The notes: generated from the letters alone by a model not told the origin. Counted from the stretch's first letter, positions 1 to 5,774 are shown. The stretch: 8,779 nucleotides of DNA from CAYNJG01 sp964397295 (GCA_964397295.1 CAYNJG010000283.1:1-8779); one strand, 5' to 3'. A program made the numbers and translations.

Positions 1-177
1 GTATTCCAATCGGCAGTTCCGACCAAAACTTTCAGGTTTACCGAGATTACCTACGGCATTATATCGCCCTACTTGTAAGCGTCAAGGTTGTTGAGCGCAG
101 CGTAAGTGTCTTTGAAATAGCGACTTAGGATGAAGGTTCTCTGGTCGCTAGCGGGCCAAGTCGATCGCAAAAAAATT
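1..177. other. Left-edge intergenic stretch downstream of mnmG
   Basis: No gene can be supported here. On the minus strand the mnmG stop codon is followed at once by a seven-T run (167-173 as A on the plus strand), but no convincing stem precedes it, so it is not called as an intrinsic terminator. A short minus-strand frame stays open from inside the end of mnmG to a TAG around position 77. It has no good start codon or ribosome binding site and is treated as chance. Confidence 0.4.
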
Positions 178-2007
178 TTATTTCGTTGATCGGCTCTCTA
201 AATGGGCAGTCAGTAGCGCAAGGTCAGCCGGGGTAATCCCGCTAATTCGGCTAGCTTGCGCAAGATTGGTTGGTTTGACGCGACCGAGTTTTTCTTTGGC
301 TTCGATCCGAAGATGGGGAAGTTCCGCGTAATTGAAAGTCGAGGGAATCACTCGATCGGCAAGACGCTGCTGACGTTTGATTTGTACTTCCTGCCGTGCG
401 ATATAGCCTGCGTACTTAACGTCGTAGCAAACCTGTTCGGCCACCATTGGATCGACGTCGGTCAGTGAGCTGTCCATTTCGATCAAGCTGGACCACGTGA
501 TCTCCGGGCGTCGCAGCCATTCGGAAAGTTTGTACTGGCCATGTCGCGTTGATTCGATTTTTTTCGCCGTGTCGTCGATTCGTTGTCGTTTGGACTCGAA
601 AAGTTCTGCGCGTTCGGTGTCGACAAGTCCAAGTTTTGCCGCCAGTGGCGTCAGACGGCGATCCGCGTTGTCTTGTCGAAGTCGTAAACGATGTTCCGCT
701 CGGCTCGTGAACATGCGATACGGTTCGTCGACGCCTTTGGTGACCAAATCGTCAATCAACACGCCAATGTACGCCTGTTCGCGATCGAGCACTAACGGAT
801 CGTTTCCCGTGTGCTTCAGTGCCGCGTTCGTTCCGGCGACGAGCCCCTGCGCACCGGCTTCTTCATAACCCGTGGTGCCATTGATCTGCCCGGCTAGGAA
901 CAAGCCATCGACCGCTTTCGATTCCAGTGATACTTGCAATTGATCTGGCGGACAGAAATCATATTCAACCGCATATCCGTATCGCATGACCTGGGCATTT
1001 TCGAGTCCTTTGATCATGCGAAACATTGAGTCCTGCACGTCGCGCGGCAAGCTAGTGGAGATTCCATTCACATAGAACTCTTGCGTATCGTAACCTTCTG
1101 GCTCAAGGAAAAGTTGGTGCTCATCACGATCCGCAAACCGAACCACTTTGTCTTCGATCGAAGGACAGTATCGTGGTCCACTTCCTGAAATCTGTCCGCT
1201 GTACATCGGCGCGCGATCAAGGTTGTCGTTGATCAGTTGATGGACTTCCTTGTTGGTGTACGTGATCCAGCAGGGAAGTTGGTCGACTTCCAACTTTGTC
1301 GTCGTGAAACTGAAGGGTTGAGGCTCGTCGTCGCCAGGTTGTTCTTCGCATGCGGCGAAGTCGATAGTGCGACCGTTGACGCGAGGTGGTGTCCCGGTCT
1401 TGAATCGTTCGACTTCGAAACCCAGTCGATGTAGTGCGCCACTAATGCCGGTTGTTGTACCTTCGCCCGCGCGACCGCCGGGAGTTTTACTTTCGCCGGT
1501 GTGCATGAGTGCTTTCAAAAACGTTCCCGTCGTAAGCACAATGCAGGGTGCGCGGTAGATCGCATTGCCTCGTACGGAAACGCCGATGACGCGATGTTGT
1601 TCGCCGATCGACTCGGTCAAAATGTCTTCAACAATTTCTTGTTTTAGATCGAGACTCTCTTGCTCCTCGACCATCTGTTTTACAAGTAGCTGGTATCGCT
1701 TTTTGTCCGCTTGTGCGCGCGGGCTGTGCATCGCTGGACCCTTGCGACGATTCAGCAAGCGGAACTGAAGTCCACTGCGATCAATAGCTTGCCCCATGAT
1801 GCCACCGAGCGCATCGATCTCGCGCACGATCTGTCCTTTACCCACGCCACCAATGGCAGGGTTGCAACTCATCTGCCCAACTGTATCGAGATTAGTTGTG
1901 AGCAAAACGCACTTCGCACCCATCCGCGCGGCGGCCATAGCTGCTTCGGTTCCAGCATGGCCCGCGCCGACAACAATGATGTCGTACTCGTAACTTGTTT
2001 CCTGCAT
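178..2007 (-). CDS. mnmG: tRNA uridine-5-carboxymethylaminomethyl modification enzyme MnmG (GidA)
   Basis: Complete 609-residue FAD-dependent protein, close to the usual 620-630 of the family. MnmG works with MnmE in the cytoplasm to install the (carboxymethyl)aminomethyl group on C5 of the wobble uridine of certain tRNAs, using a methylene-tetrahydrofolate-derived carbon and NADH. Visible motifs are the N-terminal dinucleotide-binding GAGHAG (residues 14-19), the SCNPAIGG loop with conserved Cys48, the RAQAD segment (98-101), PRYCPSIEDKV with the second conserved Cys281, the second FAD-contacting segment GTTGYEEAGAQGL (377-389), the PYRMFTSRAEHRL block (429-441), and a C-terminal helical region (GYIARQ) used for tRNA and MnmE contact. 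The ATG at 2007 is chosen because the Rossmann motif starts only about ten residues later. No Shine-Dalgarno sequence lies in front of it. The usual partners mnmE and rsmG are not in this window, and the gene runs divergently from the cold-shock gene. Function is confident from family motifs. Confidence 0.98.
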   Translation of the reverse strand: MQETSYEYDIIVVGAGHAGTEAAMAAARMGAKCVLLTTNLDTVGQMSCNPAIGGVGKGQIVREIDALGGIMGQAIDRSGLQFRLLNRRKGPAMHSPRAQADKKRYQLLVKQMVEEQESLDLKQEIVEDILTESIGEQHRVIGVSVRGNAIYRAPCIVLTTGTFLKALMHTGESKTPGGRAGEGTTTGISGALHRLGFEVERFKTGTPPRVNGRTIDFAACEEQPGDDEPQPFSFTTTKLEVDQLPCWITYTNKEVHQLINDNLDRAPMYSGQISGSGPRYCPSIEDKVVRFADRDEHQLFLEPEGYDTQEFYVNGISTSLPRDVQDSMFRMIKGLENAQVMRYGYAVEYDFCPPDQLQVSLESKAVDGLFLAGQINGTTGYEEAGAQGLVAGTNAALKHTGNDPLVLDREQAYIGVLIDDLVTKGVDEPYRMFTSRAEHRLRLRQDNADRRLTPLAAKLGLVDTERAELFESKRQRIDDTAKKIESTRHGQYKLSEWLRRPEITWSSLIEMDSSLTDVDPMVAEQVCYDVKYAGYIARQEVQIKRQQRLADRVIPSTFNYAELPHLRIEAKEKLGRVKPTNLAQASRISGITPADLALLTAHLESRSTK

Positions 2008-2066
2008 GGAGGTTGTCCGGGCTTTTTCTGCAGAGGGGGTGTGTGGGTAGAGTGCCAGAAGGGCTG

Positions 2067-2093
2067 ATTCTACGAGATTTAGACATGTAACAA
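2067..2093 (-). promoter_or_regulatory. Candidate promoter for mnmG
   Basis: Read on the minus strand, a TTGTTA box (2088-2093) and a TAGAAT box (2067-2072) are separated by 15 bp. The -10 box matches the sigma-70 consensus at 5 of 6 positions and the -35 box at 4 of 6, but the spacer is short. It would give a leader of roughly 50 nt before the mnmG start. Sequence match only. Confidence 0.25.
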
Positions 2094-2158
2094 AGGAGAT
2101 GGGGTTCGGGTACCAAAAATAAAAAACTGCAAATATTCACAATTAGCGGGGTGTTCCG

Positions 2159-2189
2159 TTGGCGTTGCGGGTTAGCGCTCAGCTATATT
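2159..2189 (+). promoter_or_regulatory. Candidate promoter for the cold-shock gene
   Basis: TTGGCG (2159-2164) and TATATT (2184-2189) form a sigma-70-like pair with a 19-bp spacer (18 bp if CTATAT is used). It lies between two divergent genes, next to an AT-rich tract at about 2111-2144. Transcription from here would begin near 2196 and leave a leader of about 135-140 nt before the cold-shock start. Long leaders are common for csp mRNAs. Low-to-moderate support, based only on box resemblance and position. Confidence 0.3.
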
Positions 2190-2197
2190 TTTCTACA

Positions 2198-2209
2198 TGG
2201 GCCGGCCCA
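2198..2209. repeat. Perfect 12-bp palindrome TGGGCCGGCCCA
   Basis: A perfect GC-rich palindrome without a spacer, starting 8 bp downstream of the candidate -10 box of the cold-shock gene. It would overlap or lie just after the transcription start. The position suits a dimeric repressor operator, but no regulator is known from this window, and a 12-bp palindrome can occur by chance. Confidence 0.35.
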
Positions 2210-2320
2210 GAACGGGGGTTGTTTGCAAAAGTGAGCAGCCGTTCAGCTGGCTGATACCAGAGCGTCGTCGCGAAGACTCGAATGCGTAGTGCGGGAAACA
2301 CGTGGCGAAATTGTTATTTT

Positions 2321-2325
2321 GGAGG
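2321..2325 (+). promoter_or_regulatory. Shine-Dalgarno GGAGG of the cold-shock gene
   Basis: GGAGG ends 8 nt before the ATG at 2334. This decides the start: the in-frame GTG at 2289 has no such site and would add 15 residues unlike the family. Confidence 0.85.
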
Positions 2326-2333
2326 GTGGCCAA

Positions 2334-2534
2334 ATGCCGCAAGGGACCATCAAAAAGATCGTTTCAGAAAAAGGTTTCGGATTCATTGGCGGAGAGCGTG
2401 GAGATGTTTTCTTCCATCATTCTGCTGTAGCTGATGGGTCGTTCGAAACCCTTCGAATCGGTCAAGCTGTGACCTATGAAGAAGGTCAAGGTCCGAAAGG
2501 CGTTCGTGCGGAAAACGTTCAGCCGACAGATTAG
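2334..2534 (+). CDS. Cold-shock-domain (CspA-like) nucleic-acid-binding protein
   Basis: Complete 66-residue single cold-shock domain, the usual length for the family. These small OB-fold proteins bind single-stranded RNA and DNA in the cytoplasm, melt mRNA secondary structure and act as RNA chaperones, not always only in the cold. The RNP1 motif is KGFGFI (residues 13-18) and RNP2 is VFFHHS (25-30), with the His-His form in place of the more common VFVHFS. The conserved Trp of the N-terminal strand in E. coli CspA (KWFN) is replaced by KKIV. The start at 2334 follows a strong GGAGG; a longer GTG start at 2289 is rejected. The gene is monocistronic: divergent from mnmG, convergent with csrA, and followed by its own intrinsic terminator. 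The long leader could hold temperature-responsive structure. The exact csp paralogue cannot be named. Confidence 0.96.
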   Translation: MPQGTIKKIVSEKGFGFIGGERGDVFFHHSAVADGSFETLRIGQAVTYEEGQGPKGVRAENVQPTD

Positions 2535-2540
2535 GCCTGT

Positions 2541-2557
2541 GACGTTCAGGTAACGTC
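2541..2557 (+). repeat. Small hairpin in the cold-shock 3' UTR (GACGTT/AACGTC)
   Basis: A perfect 6-bp inverted repeat with a 5-nt loop lies 6 bp after the stop codon, in front of the terminator. A second, longer pairing is possible between 2534-2542 and 2572-2580 (one mismatch). It would use bases from both this hairpin and the terminator stem, so the two folds exclude one another. Confidence 0.5.
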
Positions 2558-2577
2558 ATGTGTAGGGTGTTTCACAG

Positions 2578-2615
2578 ACCCCATTCGCCAGTGCGGATGG
2601 GGTTTGTTATTTTTT
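2578..2615 (+). terminator. Rho-independent terminator of the cold-shock gene
   Basis: The stem ACCCCATTCGC (2578-2588) pairs with GCGGATGGGGT (2593-2603) over 11 bp with one G-T wobble and a CAGT tetraloop. It is followed by TTGTTA and a six-T run (2610-2615). It ends 81 nt after the stop codon. Good textbook form, so confidence is high. Confidence 0.88.
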
Positions 2616-2655
2616 CTGAGATCGCACGGCGGACTACTAGTTTGACGTGGCAATC

Positions 2656-2679
2656 TTGAAGGCCCGTTTCGGCCTTCAA
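2656..2679. repeat. Perfect 9-bp hairpin TTGAAGGCC/GGCCTTCAA
   Basis: Two perfect 9-nt arms flank a 6-nt loop (CGTTTC). There is no T-run on either side, so a simple intrinsic terminator is unlikely. It lies 40 bp past the cold-shock terminator, between convergent genes. Confidence 0.6.
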
Positions 2680-2885
2680 TCCCATGCGTTTGCTTTGCTT
2701 CGGTCGAACGATGCACTGCCGACTCTTCAAGTGAAGGCTGATCTTCTTCTCAGGAACCTTCACGCTGCGATTCGGAATTCGCTAACTGGCAAGTTAGACG
2801 GAAAGTGAAGTCGAGAAAGCGAACCAAGAAATTGTTGCACTCGTGGTCAATGGAGGAACGATGAAGTGACACCGCAAGGAAGAAG

Positions 2886-3140
2886 ATGTCGGATTTTAAA
2901 ATCCCAAGCGAAGAAGTCGCAACACGAATGATTGCGGATGTGGCCGACTAGTGCGGCTCGCCGTTAGCGAAACTTATGGTCGTTTTGTGGTTGGCGGATA
3001 GCAAAAACTATGCTTATCGACCTGACCATCGAAGATGGCTAATCATTGCGTTCGCAAGAGGGATTCGGTCGACTGACGGCAGGCAAACCTGCCGCCAGTT
3101 GATCCGGTTGTTGTTGAATAGCGTCGTCGCGCATCAGTAA
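2886..3140 (+). pseudogene. Possible small broken reading frame (weak)
   Basis: An ATG at 2886 follows a purine-rich AAGGAAG and opens a frame beginning MSDFKIPSEEVATRM. It stops at TAG 2949 after 21 codons. The same frame then continues for 62 codons to TAA 3138. The part before the TAG has gene-like composition; the part after is Arg-rich and spans the strong hairpin at 3069-3102, which argues against real coding. I recognise no family. It could be a 21-residue peptide, a relic with a nonsense mutation, or chance. Confidence is low. Confidence 0.15.
3069..3102. repeat. Long hairpin (15-bp arms, CAAA loop)
   Basis: TCGACTGACGGCAGG (3069-3083) pairs with CCTGCCGCCAGTTGA (3088-3102), with one A/C mismatch and one G-T wobble around a 4-nt CAAA loop. 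It lies 65 bp downstream of the csrA stop codon. No T-run follows on either strand, so it may be a REP-like element, an RNA-stabilising 3' end of csrA, or a factor-dependent stop. Confidence 0.7.
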
Positions 3141-3166
3141 GATTCCTTCTTGATGAGCTGCGCGGG

Positions 3167-3442
3167 TCAGCGAGCGGCGTTGGGAATAAAAGGGATTGTG
3201 GGGTTCACCATATCGTCGACCAACGCGACTGTCTGGCTGAGAACATCGGCTCTTATTGTCGCATCTTCTTCTTTGTCTTCGAAAGAAGTAGCAATCGGTT
3301 CGAGTTCACCTCGCAGAATGCGAATGTGTTCTGGTGCATCCACGCCCAGAGTTACTCGGTTCCCTGACACTTTTGTAATGGTGATTCGAACGTTGTCACC
3401 GATAAGAATCTCTTGTCCGACTTTTCTGCTGAGTACTAACAT
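3167..3442 (-). CDS. csrA: Carbon storage regulator CsrA (RsmA), with C-terminal extension
   Basis: Complete 91-residue protein. CsrA is a homodimeric RNA-binding post-transcriptional regulator that binds GGA motifs, often in 5' leaders over the ribosome binding site, and blocks or alters translation and stability. The N-terminal 47 residues are canonical: MLVLSRKVGQEILIGD, then the strand segment VRITITKV, then GVDAPEHIRILRGEL. The key RNA-contacting residues Leu4 and Arg44 are both present. The start at 3442 is set by a strong AAGGAGG 6 nt upstream and by MLVLSRK being the standard N-terminus; an upstream ATG at 3469 is rejected. The protein is longer than the common 61-75 residues. About 40 residues follow the core, first acidic (EDKEED), then hydrophobic with several prolines. 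No flagellar gene or fliW is next to it. Its own ribosome binding site contains an ANGGA-type motif, so autoregulation is possible. It is convergent with the cold-shock gene. Confidence 0.96.
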   Translation of the reverse strand: MLVLSRKVGQEILIGDNVRITITKVSGNRVTLGVDAPEHIRILRGELEPIATSFEDKEEDATIRADVLSQTVALVDDMVNPTIPFIPNAAR

Positions 3443-3448
3443 CTCAGA

Positions 3449-3455
3449 CCTCCTT
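3449..3455 (-). promoter_or_regulatory. Shine-Dalgarno AAGGAGG of csrA, also a CsrA-type GGA site
   Basis: On the minus strand AAGGAGG ends 6 nt before the ATG at 3442. This is the strongest ribosome binding site in the window and it decides the csrA start. The AAGGA within it also fits the ANGGA core bound by CsrA, so the protein could cover its own ribosome binding site. Autoregulation is known in other bacteria but is only inferred here. Confidence 0.8.
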
Positions 3456-3470
3456 GAAATAGTTTTCATT

Positions 3471-3492
3471 GCGAGCAGCCATGCTTGCTCGC
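3471..3492 (-). repeat. Hairpin in the csrA 5' leader (GCGAGCA/TGCTCGC)
   Basis: A perfect 7-bp inverted repeat with an 8-nt loop ends 28 nt upstream of the csrA start codon. In the transcript it would sit just before the ribosome binding site. Its loop carries no GGA, so it is not itself a typical CsrA site but could shape the leader. Confidence 0.5.
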
Positions 3493-3505
3493 CTCACTCT
3501 TAGTA

Positions 3506-3524
3506 TTGGCAACTGCTGTGCCAA
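3506..3524. repeat. Inverted repeat TTGGCA-N7-TGCCAA upstream of csrA
   Basis: A perfect 6-bp dyad with a 7-bp spacer lies 64-82 bp upstream of the csrA start. The size and spacing fit a dimeric DNA-binding regulator, or the base of a leader hairpin. No regulator is identified. Confidence 0.35.
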
Positions 3525-3760
3525 GTCTGGTCCCGGTTACTCTCTTAAGCGGAATTGCTTGGCAAAAGTCCCGAAGAAAATCGAAAAATTATTCAACTTT
3601 CCCGTCTTGGTCGTTAACACGGCCAGGCCGGTAACTGTTGCAATCCGCACTACAAAAGCTTCTCGAAATGAGACAGTGTGACAAATTGGCAGAGTTTCTT
3701 AGCCTGAATTGAAACTTCCACAGGGCTTTCCAAAAGCATAGACGTCGCTTCGGTGTATTT

Positions 3761-3784
3761 GGTTCATTTTGAAACGAATGAACC
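3761..3784. repeat. Inverted repeat GGTTCATT-N8-AATGAACC
   Basis: Perfect 8-bp arms with an 8-nt loop. On the plus strand the right arm is followed by TTTCT, too short for a confident terminator. Not next to any start codon, so its role is unclear; a weak terminator or operator are both possible. Confidence 0.45.
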
Positions 3785-3914
3785 TTTCTAATGCGATAGC
3801 ACCGGTTGCTGTCAGTGGTGGCTGTTGCGTGCCTTGCTGTTTTCGCTTGGATGATTCGCGGCGCGTCTAGGTTGTTGTCGAAGTTGAGTTGAGTACGGAA
3901 GGAAACACTGACGC

Positions 3915-3945
3915 GGCCGACTCCGACTTCGACTGTAAGTCGGCC
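3915..3945 (-). repeat. Inverted repeat GGCCGACT/AGTCGGCC, possible 3' structure of the Sde182-like gene
   Basis: Perfect 8-bp GC-rich arms separated by 15 nt begin 20 bp past the stop codon at 3966. In the minus-strand transcript it would form a 3' stem-loop. The sequence after it has only a short T-run, so it is at best a weak intrinsic terminator. Confidence 0.4.
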
Positions 3946-3965
3946 TCATGCTATCCGTCTAACTT

Positions 3966-5690
3966 CTACGAATCAGCTGCACGAGAGAAAACAAGAAAAT
4001 CGGAGAAATTCACGATGCCGTTTCCATCTCTGTCTCCTTCGTCGGCGGTTGCATCTGTGGAGCCAAAGTTTCGGGAGATAACCAAGAACTCTTCGAATGC
4101 AGTAGGAGGATCGGCCTCCGGTTCCAGCGGCGCTGGGGTTTGCGTCTCCATGGAATAGATCAAGAAGTCCTCAAACATGACTTGTTGATCACCATTGAGA
4201 TCGCCTTCTTGCGATGTTGCTTGGGTGCGGCCCAGGTTTCTTGACAGTACTAAAAAGTCGCTGAATCCGACCAAGCCATCGTTATCGATGTCTGCTCGGT
4301 TCGGAGGATAGATGGTGACTACGACGCGTTGGTAGCTAAACAGGTTTGGCCCGCCATCGTCGTTGACCTTCAGCACCATGTGAATCGTTTCGGGTTGTAT
4401 CACTGTCGGGACGAGAAACTGAACGTCCGACGTATTCGCACCGACTAACGGAACGAGTTCCTTGTAGCTGCCGACCTCAACATATTGAAACCATTCGAAC
4501 TCCAAACGATCACCGTCGGGATCCCACGAGTTCGCCGCACTTATATCGACAGTATCTCCGCCGGTCACATCGATCCGATTGGGCGAATCGATAACCGCGA
4601 CGGGATTGTGGTTAGCGTCGGCAAAGCTGAGTTCGGACCAATCCATACGAGCTTCGAAGTCGTTTTGGAATTCGTTTCGCCAACGATTCACCGTATTGCG
4701 TCCGTTGGTACCATCGAGGCCGTTGTCTTTTGCTGGCACATGCAAAGGTCCGTCGGCCGAGTAACGTCCTCCCCAGCCTCCCCAATCAGGTTGGCTTGGA
4801 TCGTTGAGACCCGTTGGAAGGAAATAGAACCATGTGGGCGTATCACCTTCCTTCATTTCGGCGCCCGCTGCCACGGTTGGGTAAAGGTCGCCCCACGGCG
4901 AATGATCGTTCACATTTTCACGCACCCAACTTGCGGTCGTTGTCGTAGTATCTCCGCCCAAGTACATACCACGAAAAGGGGCGTCGACGAAGCTATTTGT
5001 TTCTACGAAGTTGCCAACGACCCACAGGTCAGGAAAGTTCGATTGTATCCAGGGCGCTGCGTTATCTTGTTCGATCCACGCCACTCGAATCTTCGAAACG
5101 AACGTTTGCAATTCCGCTTCGCTTCGAGTTTCACGTACGGTCCACAGAGCCTGAGCGAGATCGGCGGACCCGCCCCAAATTGCAATGTTGACAGGCCGCG
5201 GATCGGGCGAATCGACGGCATCAATAATCAATCGCGACCCGTCCGTTTCTGCACGGTCGCTGAAAAAGTTAGGTAGCGGTTGTCCGGCGGCGATAACCGA
5301 ACGCAATTCGTCAGCGCTTGGGTAGTCGGCGTCGTGTAAGAGGAAATTGGGATGAACCGCTTCGTATTGATCCACAATGTTGTGAATCAGTTGCTCGCTC
5401 GTTTCATCGGCGCCTTCTCGTAGGTGGGAGCCAGCGATCAAACCTTCAATAGAGAACTCATTCGCATACGTCAGCAAACGTACCATCGATTGCTCATCGT
5501 CCGGATCGGACGCACCGATATCCGTGAGCACGATCAGTCGTGGTTTTTCTAGATTTGAGGTTGCGCTAAGCTGTGCACAGAGTGGGTCCGCGCTCTCGAC
5601 GGAGGCGGTTGCGAGGGTGTCGCAGGCCAACAGTGTTCGGTGTTCGAGCGATTCGAACGATAGAGCTTTACGGTGGGAACGAATTGTCAT
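3966..5690 (-). CDS. Exported Sde182/DUF1593-family nucleoside-hydrolase-like protein with dockerin-like C-terminal repeats
   Basis: Complete 574-residue protein. Residues 1-30 carry an LEPR-XLL-like motif (FESLEHRTLLA at 12-22), found at the N-terminus of many exported planctomycete proteins, so an extracellular or surface location is likely. Residues about 50-350 match the Sde182 (DUF1593) nucleoside-hydrolase-like domain: LIVLTDIG (52-59), the hallmark DPDDEQSMVR (62-71), IEGLIAGS (81-88), and IWGGSADLAQAL (171-182). Residues about 360-460 match the Sde182 C-terminal beta-domain (SWDPDGD at 388-394, DDGG at 444-447, YQRVVVTI at 453-460). The tail has three recognisable EF-hand/dockerin-like loops, Asp467-Asp478, Asp497-Asp508 and Asp553-Asp564, and one degenerate unit at about 525-543. 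The family is named from a cellulose-binding Saccharophagus protein, but its substrate is unsettled, so a role in polysaccharide or nucleoside breakdown is inference. The frame is open to 6014, but 5690 is chosen because the sorting motif follows it directly. No Shine-Dalgarno sequence is visible. Confidence 0.9.
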   Translation of the reverse strand: MTIRSHRKALSFESLEHRTLLACDTLATASVESADPLCAQLSATSNLEKPRLIVLTDIGASDPDDEQSMVRLLTYANEFSIEGLIAGSHLREGADETSEQLIHNIVDQYEAVHPNFLLHDADYPSADELRSVIAAGQPLPNFFSDRAETDGSRLIIDAVDSPDPRPVNIAIWGGSADLAQALWTVRETRSEAELQTFVSKIRVAWIEQDNAAPWIQSNFPDLWVVGNFVETNSFVDAPFRGMYLGGDTTTTTASWVRENVNDHSPWGDLYPTVAAGAEMKEGDTPTWFYFLPTGLNDPSQPDWGGWGGRYSADGPLHVPAKDNGLDGTNGRNTVNRWRNEFQNDFEARMDWSELSFADANHNPVAVIDSPNRIDVTGGDTVDISAANSWDPDGDRLEFEWFQYVEVGSYKELVPLVGANTSDVQFLVPTVIQPETIHMVLKVNDDGGPNLFSYQRVVVTIYPPNRADIDNDGLVGFSDFLVLSRNLGRTQATSQEGDLNGDQQVMFEDFLIYSMETQTPAPLEPEADPPTAFEEFLVISRNFGSTDATADEGDRDGNGIVNFSDFLVFSRAADS

Positions 5691-5695
5691 GAAGT

Positions 5696-5774
5696 AAAAT
5701 CTGGCGGTGTGAATCTCCAACGTATTGTTCGCATTTCTGGACTGCTGCAAATAGATTGACAGGAAAATCTGGCG
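5696..5774 (-). repeat. 11-bp direct repeat AAAATCTGGCG upstream of the Sde182-like start
   Basis: Identical 11-bp copies occur at 5696-5706 and 5764-5774, 68 bp apart in the same orientation. The first ends only 5 bp from the Sde182-like start codon. In the transcript direction they read CGCCAGATTTT. They could be binding sites for one regulator, but only two copies are present. Confidence 0.35.

Larger units (their letters stand above)
2616..3166. other. 550-bp region between convergent cold-shock and csrA genes, no confident gene
   Basis: No reading frame here has a convincing start, length and composition together. The stretch contains two strong hairpins (2656-2679 and 3069-3102) and short segments that look coding but are broken by stops: a plus-strand segment about 2807-2866, followed in another frame by 2886-3140. 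A minus-strand frame at 2572-2763 overlaps the terminator and resembles no known family. It could be a decayed gene, a small RNA locus or plain spacer. Confidence 0.45.
3443..3965. other. 523-bp intergenic region between csrA and the Sde182-like gene
   Basis: This holds the csrA leader and presumably its promoter (minus strand), plus the 3' region of the Sde182-like gene. I see the leader hairpin, the TTGGCA dyad, an 8-bp inverted repeat at 3761-3784 and another at 3915-3945. Reading frames here (for example 3469-3681 plus) have no start signal or recognisable product and are not called. No tRNA fold was seen. Confidence 0.45.

Noticed and set aside
1..177. Minus-strand frame at the left edge ending in TAG near position 77
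   Set aside because: It overlaps the end of mnmG, has no start or ribosome binding site and is only about 33 codons after the poly-T tract. The gene-like look is not enough.
2289..2333. Earlier GTG start for the cold-shock gene
   Set aside because: It has no ribosome binding site and would add 15 residues absent from the family, while GGAGG is well placed for the ATG at 2334.
2261..3131. The 12-bp string AGCGTCGTCGCG repeated at about 2261 and 3120
   Set aside because: It is a low-complexity GC-rich string of a kind common in this composition, with no structural or positional link between the two copies.
2616..3166. CsrB/RsmZ-like CsrA-sequestering small RNA next to csrA
   Set aside because: Such RNAs have many GGA motifs in hairpin loops. 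Here GGA occurs about as often as expected by chance, and the two strong hairpins do not have GGA in their loops.
3443..3469. Earlier ATG at 3469 for csrA
   Set aside because: CsrA proteins begin MLxLxR, and the strong AAGGAGG lies downstream of this ATG, in front of 3442.
4485..5276. A 263-codon plus-strand open frame antisense to the Sde182-like gene
   Set aside because: It mirrors a well-supported domain on the opposite strand, has no ribosome binding site, and its translation is rich in Arg, Cys and His with no recognisable motif. It is a shadow frame.
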